Source: UBA11612 sp964475755 | GTDB taxonomy: Bacteria > Pseudomonadota > Alphaproteobacteria > Rhodospirillales > Rhodospirillaceae | Direction: 5' to 3' | DNA length: 63,044 nt | NCBI GenBank assembly: GCA_964475755.1 | Contig: CAYYXR010000013.1 | Location: 1 to 63,044 of the forward strand | Part shown: positions 53,172 to 61,730 of the stretch, piece by piece | How the letters are laid out: each line of letters starts with the position of its first letter | How positions within the stretch are numbered: position 1 is the first letter of the stretch | Made by a program: the position numbers and the translations under genes | Notes under the pieces: model-generated | Database searches by the model: none | What the model was told of the DNA's origin: nothing | The model's input: only the letters and a program-made list of their open reading frames with translations

Positions 53172-54113
53172 TTATTGCCGCGCCGCCTTTTTTAGACGGT
53201 CGTTGATTGCGATGCCGATTCCCGTATTGGGAATGGAGGCTACGGCAATGGCGCGGTATTTGTTTGGGGAGTCCAGTTCCCGAAGCATTCTAAAAAGGTT
53301 CGTGGCGGCTTCGCTTAAATTCCCGCTTGGGCTCAGGTTCAACGTGGCGCCTTCCAGTGAACCGAATCCCAGGAGCGCTTCCCCTTGCTCCTGGTCGAGC
53401 GCATTTAACCTGACGGGCAGCGAGGGCGCATAGTGCGAAAGCATTTGGCCGGGGGATTTGGGCAAATCAGGTGACGCATCATCTTGAAGAACGGGCCCGA
53501 TAATTCCGGTTAGGCTCTCTTGTGTGACGGCGCCGGGTCTGAGTATGACGGCGGGTCCGTTGGATGAGATGTCCAAAACAGTTGATTCCAGCCCAACCTC
53601 ACAATTGCCTCCGTCGAGAATCATATCAATTTCACCGTCCAGCGATTCAGCAACGTGTGAGGCGTTTGTCGGGCTCACGGCTCCTGATTTGTTGGCGCTC
53701 GGTGCAGCAAGCGGCGTTTTGACTGTGGTGAGAAGCTCATTCGCGATTGCGCCGCGCGGATGCCTCACCGCGACTGTATTCAAACCAGCGGTGACCAATT
53801 TCGAAATCGTATTGTCCGGTTTGAGTTTGACGACAAAAGAAATCGGGCCGGGCCATAAGGCGCGGGCCAACTTTTCATATCGGTCGTCGGTCTCTGCAAA
53901 TTGAGAGACCCAATCTGCACTCCCAACATGGACGATGAGCGGATTAATCGAGGGCCTGCCTTTTATTGAGAAAATTTTCGACACGGCATCCGTGTTCGTC
54001 GCCACGGCCCCGAGGCCGTACACGGTTTCGGTCGGAAAGGAGACCAATCCGCCGGACAATAAAATTCGCGAAGCCTCGGCGATAGCCTCCGGCGTTGCCT
54101 TGCGTATCGTCAC
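53172..54113 (-). CDS. tsaC: Threonylcarbamoyl-AMP synthase (Sua5 type)
   Basis: A 313-residue protein with a YrdC domain (SFPTETVYGLGAVATN, KGRPSINPLIVHV, HPRGAIANELL, GAVSPTNASHVAESL) and a C-terminal Sua5 domain (LPKSPGQMLSHYAPSLPVRL). It makes the intermediate for the t6A modification of ANN-decoding tRNAs. GTG start, overlapping the cysQ stop by 4 bases. Confidence 0.92.
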   Translation of the reverse strand: MTIRKATPEAIAEASRILLSGGLVSFPTETVYGLGAVATNTDAVSKIFSIKGRPSINPLIVHVGSADWVSQFAETDDRYEKLARALWPGPISFVVKLKPDNTISKLVTAGLNTVAVRHPRGAIANELLTTVKTPLAAPSANKSGAVSPTNASHVAESLDGEIDMILDGGNCEVGLESTVLDISSNGPAVILRPGAVTQESLTGIIGPVLQDDASPDLPKSPGQMLSHYAPSLPVRLNALDQEQGEALLGFGSLEGATLNLSPSGNLSEAATNLFRMLRELDSPNKYRAIAVASIPNTGIGIAINDRLKKAARQ

Positions 54114-54910
54114 GGCCCGCCGTCGGCAAGAAAGCGCCCGTTCAAGAATGTCGGTGCTTTCTTGTAGGGCATTTCCGCGCCGTCAAAATCGTGGACACGA
54201 CCGCCAGCGGCACGCAATACGGCGTGGCCGGCGCCGGTATCCCATTCGCATGTTGGTCCGAAGCGCGGGTAAAAGTCTGCTTTGCCTTCCGCTACCAGAC
54301 AAAACTTCAAGGACGATCCGATCACAATGCGATCTCCGACCTGATATTTTGAGAGAAATGCATCCATTTCATCGGCGACTTCATGGGATCTGCTGCCGGC
54401 GACAATAACCTGCTCCGGCCGTGCCCGAACGCTAATCGCCTTACTCTCGCCTTTGCGCGAGACCTCAGCTTTGCGCTGACCGGTCTCTGAATCGACGAAA
54501 CCGACGAAAGTTTCCTCTCTGGCTGGGGCGTGCACAATTCCAAAAACAGGCACGCCATTATAAACAAGTGCGATGTTGACGGTGAAATCAGTCCCGTTTT
54601 TTATGAATTCTTTGGTGCCGTCCAAGGCGTCAACCAGCCAGAACGAGTCGCCTTTTAAGTCGGGCACCTCACCGCCTGCGACCCTTTCCTCTGCGACGAT
54701 CGGAATTGACGGCGCCAATCGCTCCAGTTCAGCGACAACGATACCCTCTGCGATCCGGTCTGCTTCAGTGACAGGCGACGCGTCGTCTTTTTTCAACACG
54801 TCGAAACCGCGGCTTCTGACTTCAAGAATGGCCTGGCCCGCCTTTTCAGCAACGGGAACGAGGTTGTCGGCCCAACTGGCGAGAACGTCGAAACTCAGCT
54901 TTTCTACCAT
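54110..54910 (-). CDS. cysQ: 3'(2'),5'-bisphosphate nucleotidase CysQ
   Basis: A 266-residue phosphatase of the inositol-monophosphatase fold. Metal-binding motifs: EERVAGGEVPDL with the Glu, and WLVDALDGTKEFIKNGTDFTVNIAL; the third is CEWDTGAGHAVLRAAGG. It removes phosphate from PAP produced in sulfate assimilation. The start is fixed at ATG 54910, overlapping the stop of the molybdopterin protein gene upstream by one base (TAATG). Confidence 0.92.
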   Translation of the reverse strand: MVEKLSFDVLASWADNLVPVAEKAGQAILEVRSRGFDVLKKDDASPVTEADRIAEGIVVAELERLAPSIPIVAEERVAGGEVPDLKGDSFWLVDALDGTKEFIKNGTDFTVNIALVYNGVPVFGIVHAPAREETFVGFVDSETGQRKAEVSRKGESKAISVRARPEQVIVAGSRSHEVADEMDAFLSKYQVGDRIVIGSSLKFCLVAEGKADFYPRFGPTCEWDTGAGHAVLRAAGGRVHDFDGAEMPYKKAPTFLNGRFLADGGP

Positions 54911-57240
54911 TAGGCCGCATTCTTTGAGGCGGATCGGATCGCCTGCCATACCTTCAATGGCGTGAAAGGCATATTCATCTCGGTTACGCCGATTGGTGAA
55001 AGAGCATTCATAACCGCGTTGGCAACCGCTGGTGTCGCCCCGATCGTACCCGCTTCACCGGCACCCTTAATACCCAGCATGTTCCGCGGGGAGGGCACCT
55101 CCGTATAGGCGAAGTCAAACTTCGGCGTCGAGTCCGTGCGTGGCATGGTGTAGTCCATGAATGAGCCCGTCACCAACTGTCCCGCACTGTCGTAGACGGC
55201 TTCTTCAAAGAGAGCCTGCCCTAGGCCTTGCACCGCCCCGCCGATGATCTGACCTTCCATAAGTAAAGGATTCATGGCGTAACCGAGATCATCTTGAATC
55301 GTGTAATTCACGAAAGCAATTGTTCCAGTCTGCTCATCGATATCGATTTCGCAAACGTGGCAGCCGTTAGGAAACGTGTTTCCTTCCGGTTTGTAACGTT
55401 CTCTTTTGCTCAGGCCCGCTTCTACCCCTTCCGGCCGCTTGCCATCTTCATAAGTGGAAGCGATAACGTCGGCGAGGCTCGCGCTTCTGTCGGTACCGGC
55501 AATTTTGAATTCCCCGTTCTCGTATTCAATATCACCGGCAGATGCTTCCAGTATATCTGCAGCGACGTTTTTACCCTGCTCGATCATGCTCATGGAAATC
55601 TGTGCCACGGCACTGCCGCCGATAGGTACTGATCTCGAGCCACCCGTACCAAATCCGGTTGGAATGAGGTCTGTGTCGCCCTGAATGACTTTGACTTTTT
55701 CCAGAGGTATTCCGAACGCTTCCGCTGCAACCGTACCGTAAACGGTCTCGTGGCCCTGTCCGTTTGATTGCGTGCCGATAAGGATGTTCAGTTGTCCATC
55801 TTTATCGAAGTACATCTTCGGCTCTTCATAATTGCCGCCCGAACATGCTTCCACGTAATAGGCGACGCCGATGCCGCGTAGTTTCCCGTTTTTCCTTGCC
55901 TCGGCGCGGCGCTTTTCGAATCCGGCGTAATCCGCGCGTTTGAGGGCCGCATCCATGAGTTCTTCGTAACGCCCGGAATCGTAAACCGGGCCTAGCGCTG
56001 TTTGGTAAGGAAACTCATCCGCGCGAATAAGATTCTTACGGCGAAGGTCAATGGAAGACATACCCAGTTCACGCGCCGCTTTTTCGACGAGTCGTTCCAC
56101 GAGGTAGGCCGCCTCCGGACGCCCGGCGCCGCGATAGGCGTCAACCGGAGCCGTGTTCGTAAAGACGATTTTCACGTCAACGCAAGCCGTGCCAATTCGA
56201 TATGCGCCGCCCAGCATGCCGCAGCCGGCTAAAGTGGGAATCATCGCGCCGAATTGCGACAGGTATGCCCCCAGGTTACCCAGGGACGAGACGCGTATCG
56301 CTAGGAACGTGCCGTCTTTGTCGAGGGCCAGTTCCGCGTGATTGACCTGGTCTCGTCCGTGCCCGTCCGCCAAAAAGCTTTCCGAGCGATCGGCCGTCCA
56401 TTTGACCGGTTTTCCGAATGCGCGGGCGGCGATCATGCAAAGCGCGGGTTCATTGAAGAAGAAATAGCGCATACCGAAACCGCCTCCCACGTCATCACAT
56501 AGGACGCGTATTTGCTGCGGTTCTATGCAGAGGGTTTTGGCGGCCCACTCTTTAAGCTTGTGCGTGTTTTGGCACCCTTGCGTAAGCGTAAATCGTTCGG
56601 TGGCGGGATCGAACTGAGCGATTGCGCCGCGTGGCTCCAGGGCCGTCGGCACCATGCGGTGGTTCACCAAATCGATGGATACGATTTTGTCGGCTTTGGC
56701 AAAGACGGCATCGGCCTTGGCTTTGTCCCCCAGGTGCCAATGGACCAGTACGTTTCCGGGCGCTTCGGGATGAATTTCAGGCGCGCCGCTTTTGATCGTT
56801 TCGGCGGGCAGGGATACAGGCGCAAGTTCGGCATACTCCACCTCGATCAGTTCGGCGGCGTCTTTTGCCTGTGCGAGCGTTTCGGCTACGACGGCCGCAA
56901 CTGGCTCGCCCACATAGCGGACGCGCCCATCGGCCAGCACCGGACGAACGGGTGGTTTAGGAACGTTTCCCTCGGCATCGGGTGGAATAATGTCGGCGGG
57001 AATGGACCCAACCTTAGCAGCTTTCAGATCCTGCGCTGTTAGAACGCCAATGACGCCGGGCGCGTTCTTCGCATGACCTGTTTCGATCGATGTGATATCG
57101 GCGTGAGAATGCGGGGAGCGCAAAACGTATAAATAAACTTGGCCCGACATAGAAATGTCATCGGTATAACGGCCCTTGCCAGTCAGGAATCGCTGGTCCT
57201 CGACACGCCGAACCGATTGTCCTACCCCAAATTTACCCAT
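54910..57240 (-). CDS. Xanthine dehydrogenase family large (molybdopterin) subunit
   Basis: A 776-residue molybdenum hydroxylase large subunit: VRRVEDQRFLTGKGRYTDDI at the start, GGGFGMRYFFFNEPALCMIA, VDAYRGAGRPEAAYLVERLVEKAA, and GIKGAGEAGTIGATPAVANAV with the expected active-site Glu. The AYRGAGRPE loop rules out form I CO dehydrogenase (which has a Cys loop). Medium (FAD) and small (2Fe-2S) subunits are not next to it: upstream is pepA in the other direction and downstream cysQ. Substrate unknown; aldehyde- or purine-type hydroxylation is possible. Confidence 0.9.
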   Translation of the reverse strand: MGKFGVGQSVRRVEDQRFLTGKGRYTDDISMSGQVYLYVLRSPHSHADITSIETGHAKNAPGVIGVLTAQDLKAAKVGSIPADIIPPDAEGNVPKPPVRPVLADGRVRYVGEPVAAVVAETLAQAKDAAELIEVEYAELAPVSLPAETIKSGAPEIHPEAPGNVLVHWHLGDKAKADAVFAKADKIVSIDLVNHRMVPTALEPRGAIAQFDPATERFTLTQGCQNTHKLKEWAAKTLCIEPQQIRVLCDDVGGGFGMRYFFFNEPALCMIAARAFGKPVKWTADRSESFLADGHGRDQVNHAELALDKDGTFLAIRVSSLGNLGAYLSQFGAMIPTLAGCGMLGGAYRIGTACVDVKIVFTNTAPVDAYRGAGRPEAAYLVERLVEKAARELGMSSIDLRRKNLIRADEFPYQTALGPVYDSGRYEELMDAALKRADYAGFEKRRAEARKNGKLRGIGVAYYVEACSGGNYEEPKMYFDKDGQLNILIGTQSNGQGHETVYGTVAAEAFGIPLEKVKVIQGDTDLIPTGFGTGGSRSVPIGGSAVAQISMSMIEQGKNVAADILEASAGDIEYENGEFKIAGTDRSASLADVIASTYEDGKRPEGVEAGLSKRERYKPEGNTFPNGCHVCEIDIDEQTGTIAFVNYTIQDDLGYAMNPLLMEGQIIGGAVQGLGQALFEEAVYDSAGQLVTGSFMDYTMPRTDSTPKFDFAYTEVPSPRNMLGIKGAGEAGTIGATPAVANAVMNALSPIGVTEMNMPFTPLKVWQAIRSASKNAA

Positions 57241-57407
57241 AATTTTGCCCTCGCCTTGAATTTCGTGTCCAAAACATAGCGCTCGGCAGTCTTTTGTCTA
57301 CATCCCGAGCCAAAGAGACCGTTCCAGGGGGAGTTGATTCAGCCGGTAAGGCTACATACGGTAGAGGTATAGGAATCAAGTCCGGAAATTTGCACACAGG
57401 GACCGTC

Positions 57408-58886
57408 ATGAAAGTATCTTTCTCAAAAGTCGCACCTCCCAGCCAAGGCGCCGTCGTTGTAGGGGTGCCGGGAACCGGAAAGCTTGGTCCCGCGGCGTCC
57501 AAACTGGATAAACGGCTGCGGGGAGCCTTGTCCCGGTCCATTAAAACCTCTGCCTTTAAAGGAAAGGCTGAGCAGGTATTGGAGATTCTTGCACCGGGCG
57601 GCCCACGGTTGGAGAAAGTATTGCTGGTCGGACTCGGGGACACCAAAACCCTGAACGCGCCCGCAGCAGAGCGCATTGGCGCCGCGGTATACAAAGCCGT
57701 TTCCAAAAGTTCGGATGCGACGGTTGTGTTGGAAGGGCTCGGTGAAAATGACAATTCCATCGCAGCACAGATCGCTGCGGGTGCGAAGCTCAGATCTTAC
57801 CGTTTCGATAAGTACAGAACCAAGGAAGGCAAAAGCGAAAAGCCCAATTTAAAAGCCCTTACTTTTCAGTGTAACGATCCGGCCGGGGCAAGAAAGTCAT
57901 TTGCAGACCTGTCCGCGGTTGCCGACGGCGTTTTCTTTACGCGCGACCTCATATCCGAGCCCGCCAACATTATTTATCCCACTTCTTTTGTCGCGCGGGC
58001 AAAAGAGCTTTCAAAATTCGGCATCAAAGTTGAAGCGTTGGGCGAATCTGCCATGCGTAAGCTAGGCATGGGTGCATTGCTCGGCGTTGGAGACGGTTCC
58101 GTTCGGGAATCTCAGTTGCTGGTCATGCGCTGGGACGGTGCGAAAGACAATAAATCTGCGCCGGTGGCGATTATTGGAAAAGGCGTGTGCTTTGACACAG
58201 GTGGCATCAGCCTTAAGCCGCCCTCAGGTATGTGGGACATGAAATGGGATATGGGCGGCGCCGGTGTCGTGGCCGGTCTCATGTGCGCCCTCGCTAAACG
58301 GAACGCCAAAGTCAATGTGATCGGGTTGTGCGGCCTTGTGGAAAACATGCCTGATGGTGCCGCGCAACGGCCGGGAGATGTTGTGACATCAATGTCCGGA
58401 CAGACCATTGAGGTTCAGAACACCGATGCGGAAGGTCGCCTCGTTCTTGCGGACGTGCTGTGGTACGCGCAGCAAAAATATAAGCCAAAGCTGATGATTG
58501 ACCTGGCAACGTTGACGGGCGCAATCATCGCGGCCCTGTCAAATCATTACGCGGGGCTTTTCTCCAATGACGACAAGCTCGCCGATCAATTGACGGCGGC
58601 GGGGCAGGCGACGGGTGAGCGGCTTTGGCGGTTTCCAATGGGCGACGAATATGACCGGGAGCTTCGTTCTCTGATCGCTGATATGAAAAATATTGGGGGG
58701 CCGCGGGCGGGCAGTATTACGGCTGCGCAGTTCCTTCAACGCTTTGTGAAGAATACGCCCTGGGCTCATATCGATATCGCAGGTGTCGTGTGGAATGAAA
58801 AAGGCACGCCGTTATCCGAACCCGGAAGCACCGGTTTTGGTGTTCACCTTCTGAACGAATTTATTGCCAGCCATTACGAGGACTGA
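57408..58886 (+). CDS. pepA: Leucyl aminopeptidase PepA
   Basis: A 492-residue M17 aminopeptidase from ATG 57408, with AGGGACC upstream. The catalytic signature NTDAEGRLVLADVL and metal-binding IGKGVCFDTGGISLKP and MKWDMGGAG are all present, in the C-terminal half. It removes N-terminal residues from peptides using two metal ions. Frame is open upstream to 57294, but that part would overlap the promoter region. Confidence 0.95.
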   Translation: MKVSFSKVAPPSQGAVVVGVPGTGKLGPAASKLDKRLRGALSRSIKTSAFKGKAEQVLEILAPGGPRLEKVLLVGLGDTKTLNAPAAERIGAAVYKAVSKSSDATVVLEGLGENDNSIAAQIAAGAKLRSYRFDKYRTKEGKSEKPNLKALTFQCNDPAGARKSFADLSAVADGVFFTRDLISEPANIIYPTSFVARAKELSKFGIKVEALGESAMRKLGMGALLGVGDGSVRESQLLVMRWDGAKDNKSAPVAIIGKGVCFDTGGISLKPPSGMWDMKWDMGGAGVVAGLMCALAKRNAKVNVIGLCGLVENMPDGAAQRPGDVVTSMSGQTIEVQNTDAEGRLVLADVLWYAQQKYKPKLMIDLATLTGAIIAALSNHYAGLFSNDDKLADQLTAAGQATGERLWRFPMGDEYDRELRSLIADMKNIGGPRAGSITAAQFLQRFVKNTPWAHIDIAGVVWNEKGTPLSEPGSTGFGVHLLNEFIASHYED

Positions 58887-58950
58887 AAACCTGGCGGTAT
58901 CAAGAAAGGCGTGTAAAAACGCGCGCTCCAAAGATCAACAGGTGGAAAAA

Positions 58951-59244
58951 CTATGGCCGTGTATGTGATGCTCTTTTGTAGGCATACACAAACTCGGCAT
59001 TGCGCGTGACGGCGTCGTTTCCCTTCGCTCCGAGATTTGTGAAAAATTCAGCGATCTCTGCGGCCTGCAGTTCCGACATGGCCTGCCTATACAGGCCCTT
59101 GTCCCCCTTCTTGAATTTATGGACATGGAACATCTGGTTTTTTGGATCGTCCGATGTGCCGACATACCACTCTTTGTAGTTGCCGCCATGGCGACCCATA
59201 AAGTTCTGAAAGTCATCGAGAATTTCAGATTTGCTCTTACTCAT
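58951..59244 (-). CDS. Small conserved hypothetical protein
   Basis: A 97-residue basic protein from ATG 59242-59244 with GGAGAAAT about 9 bases before the start. It contains GGNYKEWYVGTSDDPKNQMF, a helix-rich middle and FVYAYKRASHTRP at the end. From memory, a small family with YVG...DP and a VYAYK...SHT end exists in bacteria, archaea and phages without known function; a search is needed to confirm it. No neighbours that point to a role. Confidence 0.65.
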   Translation of the reverse strand: MSKSKSEILDDFQNFMGRHGGNYKEWYVGTSDDPKNQMFHVHKFKKGDKGLYRQAMSELQAAEIAEFFTNLGAKGNDAVTRNAEFVYAYKRASHTRP

Positions 59245-59451
59245 TTTTATATTTCTCCAAAAGAGCGAACCTATGTCACAAAAACATAACCACAGGTTAC
59301 AATACCGCAACCGCATTTTTGTTAAAGGTAGCGATAGATAACGCTTGAAAGGGCCTGGGGCTGCGGTCCAAAAGGCTTCCGCGTTGCAGTGTGTGCGGTT
59401 ACCCGTTAAACACCTGCAAAACTTTGAGAATTCGACTTTGTGGAAGATCAA

Positions 59452-60690
59452 ATGAATGCTCCCCTTGTTCGGCCCTTTAGGGGGCTGAGACCCCTTCCTA
59501 AGCATGCCGACGCGGTCGCCGCGCCGCCTTACGATGTGCTGAATACGGAAGAAGCGCGCAAGCGCGCAGCGGGCAAGCCATGCAGCTTTTTGCATATCTC
59601 CAAGCCTGAAATTGATTTGCCCGAAGAAACCGATCCCTTCGCACCGGAGGTGTATGCCAAGGGCCGTTCGAATCTTGAGAGGCTGGTTCAAGACGGCGTA
59701 CTGATTCGTGACGACGCTCCGATGTACTACGTTTATCGGCTTCGCATGGGGGAGCACGAGCAGACCGGAGTGGTGATGGCTGCCTCTGTCGCTGCCTATG
59801 ACGCCAATCGTGTTCGGAAGCATGAGTTTACACGTCCGGACAAAGAAGATGACCGCGTGCGCCAAATCGATGCGCTGAATGCGCAAACCGGACCTGTCCT
59901 TGTCGCCTATAAGGCAGATGCCAATGTGCAAAACCTTGTTGAAGGTGCGGCCACGGGTGCTCCGCTATATGAAGTTGTCGCCGACGACGGCATCACGCAT
60001 ACAGTTTGGGCCGTTTCGGACACGTCTGCGATCGAGCACCTCACCCGCCTCTTTGACGATATGGACGCCATCTATATCGCCGATGGCCACCATCGCTCGG
60101 CGGCAGCGTCCAGAGTTGCGGCGACAAGGCGCGGAAAAGATTCCGGTACGGATAGTCACGAGTATTTTCTCACGGTCGCGTTCCCGCACGATCAATTGCA
60201 AATACTGGATTACAATCGTGTTGTCCGTGATTTGAACGGACTAACTGCTGACGAGCTCCTCGAAAAAATAAAAACACGGTTTGATGTGAGTCCATCCACC
60301 GCTCAGGTTAAGCCGGACAAGCCGGCGCGGTTTGGTATGTATCTCGATGGCAGTTGGTACCGATTGGACACCAAGAAAGACTTTATTCCCGCAAACGATC
60401 CGGTTGGTCAGTTGGATGTCAGTTTGCTGCACGGGAACCTTATCGATCCAATATTGAATATTCAGGATCCGCGCCGGGATAAACGCATCGACTTTGTGGG
60501 CGGCATTCGCGGTCTAAGTGAGCTTGAAAAGCGCGTAAACTCCGGGGAAATGAAGCTCGCCTTTGCATTGTTTCCAACAGCCATGGAGCAGCTGATGGCC
60601 GTTGCCGATGCCGGCGAGGTCATGCCGCCCAAATCCACGTGGTTTGAACCTAAATTGGCGGACGGTCTTGTCAGCCACGTCCTCGACTGA
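59452..60690 (+). CDS. DUF1015 family protein
   Basis: A 412-residue protein from ATG 59452 (GGAAGA just upstream; a GTG at 59440 is also open). It matches DUF1015 (COG4198): VRPFRGLRPLPKHADAVAAPPYDVLN at the start, IYIADGHHRSAAASRVA in the middle (the HH pair is characteristic), and VMPPKSTWFEPKLADGLVSHVL at the end. The function is not established; some relatives are next to serine biosynthesis genes. It overlaps the start of miaA. Confidence 0.88.
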   Translation: MNAPLVRPFRGLRPLPKHADAVAAPPYDVLNTEEARKRAAGKPCSFLHISKPEIDLPEETDPFAPEVYAKGRSNLERLVQDGVLIRDDAPMYYVYRLRMGEHEQTGVVMAASVAAYDANRVRKHEFTRPDKEDDRVRQIDALNAQTGPVLVAYKADANVQNLVEGAATGAPLYEVVADDGITHTVWAVSDTSAIEHLTRLFDDMDAIYIADGHHRSAAASRVAATRRGKDSGTDSHEYFLTVAFPHDQLQILDYNRVVRDLNGLTADELLEKIKTRFDVSPSTAQVKPDKPARFGMYLDGSWYRLDTKKDFIPANDPVGQLDVSLLHGNLIDPILNIQDPRRDKRIDFVGGIRGLSELEKRVNSGEMKLAFALFPTAMEQLMAVADAGEVMPPKSTWFEPKLADGLVSHVLD

Positions 60691-61633
60691 AACCCAAACG
60701 GTACCGCTGCCGCGGGCCGTCATCGTTGCCGGTCCAACGGCAAGCGGGAAATCTGCGCTGGCGATCCGCATCGCGCAAGAATTTGATGGCGTCATCATCA
60801 ATGCGGATAGTCAACAACGCTTTCGCGATCTCGCAATATTGTCCGCGCGCCCCACACAGCAAGAAATGGCAGGCGTCCCCCATCACTTGTTTGGCGACTT
60901 GAGCTTGGATGATTCCGGTAATGCTTCGGAATGGTCTGAAAAGGCCGTAGAAAAAATTAAATCTGTAAATGGTAGCGGGCAGGTTCCCGTTCTCGTGGGT
61001 GGCACGGGTTTGTACTTTAAAGCCCTGATGCAAGGCTTAGCGGAAATCCCGAGCGTCTTGCAGAAAACAAGAGACGCGGCCGCAGCGCTCCATTCCAAAT
61101 TAGGCGGTCAGAAATTTTTGGAGGAACTTGCAGAACGAGATCCGATAACCGCGTCGCGTCTCGCCCCCGGCAACACCCAAAGATTGCTTCGGGCGTGGGA
61201 GGTTTTTGAAGGCACAGGCGTGCCTTTAAGTGAATGGCAGTCGGTGCCCACGTCCCCGCCGCTTCGAGCGTCCTATTACTCGATTCTGCTCATGCCGCCC
61301 CGCGATGAGGTGTATTCGGTTTGCGACGGCAGATTGCGGGACATGGTTTCGCGCGGCGCTGTCGATGAGGTGAAAGCGTTGATTGGGCAGGGCGTGTCGT
61401 TGGATAGCCCCGTGATGAAGATGATCGGGGCCAGAGAATTTGCGGCCGTTCACGAAGGGACTCAGCTGGAGAAGGCAATCGCTGCTGCGCAAACGGCGAC
61501 CCGGCGGTATGCCAAGCGCCAGTTTACGTGGTTCCGGCATCAGTTTCATGCGGATCAGGTAATAAACGCGCAATTTTCGGAAACATTATTACCTGAAATC
61601 TTTTCTAATATTCGTCATTTCCTGTTGACCTGA
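60668..61633 (+). CDS. miaA: tRNA dimethylallyltransferase MiaA
   Basis: A 321-residue enzyme. TTG 60668, inside the end of the DUF1015 gene, gives a normal length; the P-loop VAGPTASGKSALAIRIA follows near residue 19. NADSQQ, VPVLVGGTGLYFKALMQGL and RRYAKRQFTWFRHQ are family motifs. It adds an isoprenyl group to A37 of tRNAs reading U-starting codons. ilvB follows in the typical alphaproteobacterial order. Confidence 0.93.
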   Translation: MSATSSTETQTVPLPRAVIVAGPTASGKSALAIRIAQEFDGVIINADSQQRFRDLAILSARPTQQEMAGVPHHLFGDLSLDDSGNASEWSEKAVEKIKSVNGSGQVPVLVGGTGLYFKALMQGLAEIPSVLQKTRDAAAALHSKLGGQKFLEELAERDPITASRLAPGNTQRLLRAWEVFEGTGVPLSEWQSVPTSPPLRASYYSILLMPPRDEVYSVCDGRLRDMVSRGAVDEVKALIGQGVSLDSPVMKMIGAREFAAVHEGTQLEKAIAAAQTATRRYAKRQFTWFRHQFHADQVINAQFSETLLPEIFSNIRHFLLT

Positions 61634-61730
61634 TATAGGCGCACAACTAGTTTACGCCGCCTTCTGCATGGCTCTGCCGCATTTTCCGCTGTTTGAGCGG
61701 ATAAATTTCAATCGTTTACGGGAAAGTGAA

